A stretch of DNA of 64,000 nt, from positions 235,486-299,485 of the forward strand of contig CALJTY010000042.1 in the NCBI GenBank assembly GCA_937975915.1, given 5' to 3'. The position numbers were made by a program, and so were the translations under genes. The notes beneath the pieces are model-generated. The model saw only the letters and a list, made by a program, of their open reading frames with translations, did not search any database and was not told the DNA's origin. Of this stretch, positions 63,654 through 64,000 are shown in pieces (positions within the stretch are counted from its first letter, which is position 1; each line of letters opens with the position of its first letter). Source of the DNA: an uncultured Acidimicrobiaceae bacterium (GTDB lineage: Bacteria; Actinomycetota; Acidimicrobiia; Acidimicrobiales; RAAP-2).

Positions 63654-64000
63654 GTGAGCTTGCTTCCTATTCGTACCCATGGTGACCCCGTTCTGAGCAC
63701 TCCTACCCAGGAGATTAAGAATATTGATGGTCGTATTGCCGCCCTGGCGCAGTCAATGCTCGAAACTATGTACGCCGCTCCCGGCGTAGGTCTTGCTGCC
63801 AACCAAATTGGTGTTTCTCAGCGAATCTTTGTGTACGACGATGGCAATGGGCCAGGGGTTGTTATCAATCCTCAAATTATTGAGAAGAGTGGTGAGTACC
63901 ACTTTGAAGAAGGATGCTTATCAGTTCCCGGTCACAGCTGGGAGATAATGCGCCCCGACAAAGTCCATCTCGTAGGTTTCGACCTTGATGGCAATGAACT
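63654..64000 (+). CDS. def: Peptide deformylase, N-terminal part (cut by window end)
   Basis: The first 115 or so residues of a peptide deformylase, the metalloenzyme that removes the formyl group from nascent proteins. The frame from GTG 63654 reads VSLLPIRTHGDPVLSTPTQEI, then the first motif GVGLAANQIGV and the second motif EGCLSVPG, whose cysteine binds the metal. The third motif HExxH lies beyond the window. A TATCGT box 6 nt upstream supports the start. It follows the priA region as in other actinobacteria, where fmt usually comes next. Confidence 0.93.
   Translation, partial: MSLLPIRTHGDPVLSTPTQEIKNIDGRIAALAQSMLETMYAAPGVGLAANQIGVSQRIFVYDDGNGPGVVINPQIIEKSGEYHFEEGCLSVPGHSWEIMRPDKVHLVGFDLDGNE

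Noticed and set aside
63587..63802. Minus-strand 71-codon frame near the window end
   Set aside because: It is antisense to the start of def, which is clear from the GVGLAANQIG and EGCLSVPG motifs.

Overview
The window reads as the chromosome of a planktonic or environmental Actinomycetota bacterium, most likely a medium-GC member of Acidimicrobiia or a similar lineage; the class is inference. The phylum call rests on gene order and family types: pyrR-pyrB-pyrC-carA-carB-pyrD-pyrF-mihF-gmk-rpoZ-coaBC-metK-priA-def is the order of the mycobacterial Rv1379-Rv1402 region plus a pyrD, mIHF is restricted to actinobacteria, and PriA has lost its helicase motifs as in other actinobacteria. The genome is compact: many neighbours overlap by 4 nt (ATGA) or less, and no gene-free stretch reaches 300 bases. 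No rRNA, tRNA, CRISPR array or insertion sequence was seen.

Layout. 1-5.1 kb: the 3' half of dnaE, two unrecognised proteins and a YyaL-type thioredoxin-domain protein. 5.1-10.8 kb: an SDR, menE, an SRPBCC protein, a sulfatase, menB and menA. 10.9-30.6 kb: an accessory block of two paralogous TetR regulators diverging from three exported proteins of about 3078, 2316 and 637 residues (a fibronectin-III/beta-repeat protein, a pentapeptide-repeat protein, and an NHL-like protein with an OmpA-type peptidoglycan-binding tail). 30.6-33.7 kb: menH, menD and ccdA, so the surface-protein block sits between two halves of the menaquinone genes. 33.8-41.8 kb: tyrS, a lipoprotein, small proteins, nfuA, then aroC-aroK-aroB-aroQ-efp-nusB. 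41.8-48.9 kb: cytochrome oxidase and its assembly (a membrane/SCO fusion, ctaG, a cupredoxin-like protein, ctaC, ctaD, ctaE), with menaquinone as the likely pool upstream of respiration. 48.9-64 kb: the pyrimidine operon running into gmk, rpoZ, coaBC, metK, priA and a truncated def.

Regulation visible in the sequence. Fifteen genes that open transcription units have a TAnnnT hexamer placed 6-8 nt before the start codon, the arrangement expected for leaderless transcripts; it corrects several starts. The pyr operon leader carries an exact match to the PyrR RNA loop consensus, a stem overlapping the Shine-Dalgarno, and an intrinsic-terminator hairpin with six T's lying inside the first codons of pyrR. 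The cytochrome oxidase promoter region has a perfect TGTGA-N6-TCACA CRP/GlxR-type operator and a tandem 11-bp direct repeat. The TetR/surface-protein divergent region holds two copies of a GAGTG..TCTCT operator-like motif.

The most unusual items are the three-gene surface-protein island, the PyrR leader with its coding-region terminator, a CtaD that lacks the K-channel lysine and carries an N-terminal two-helix extension, a cupredoxin with an incomplete CuA-like motif, and the SCO fusion. All functional statements come from reading the sequence; no database search was run.
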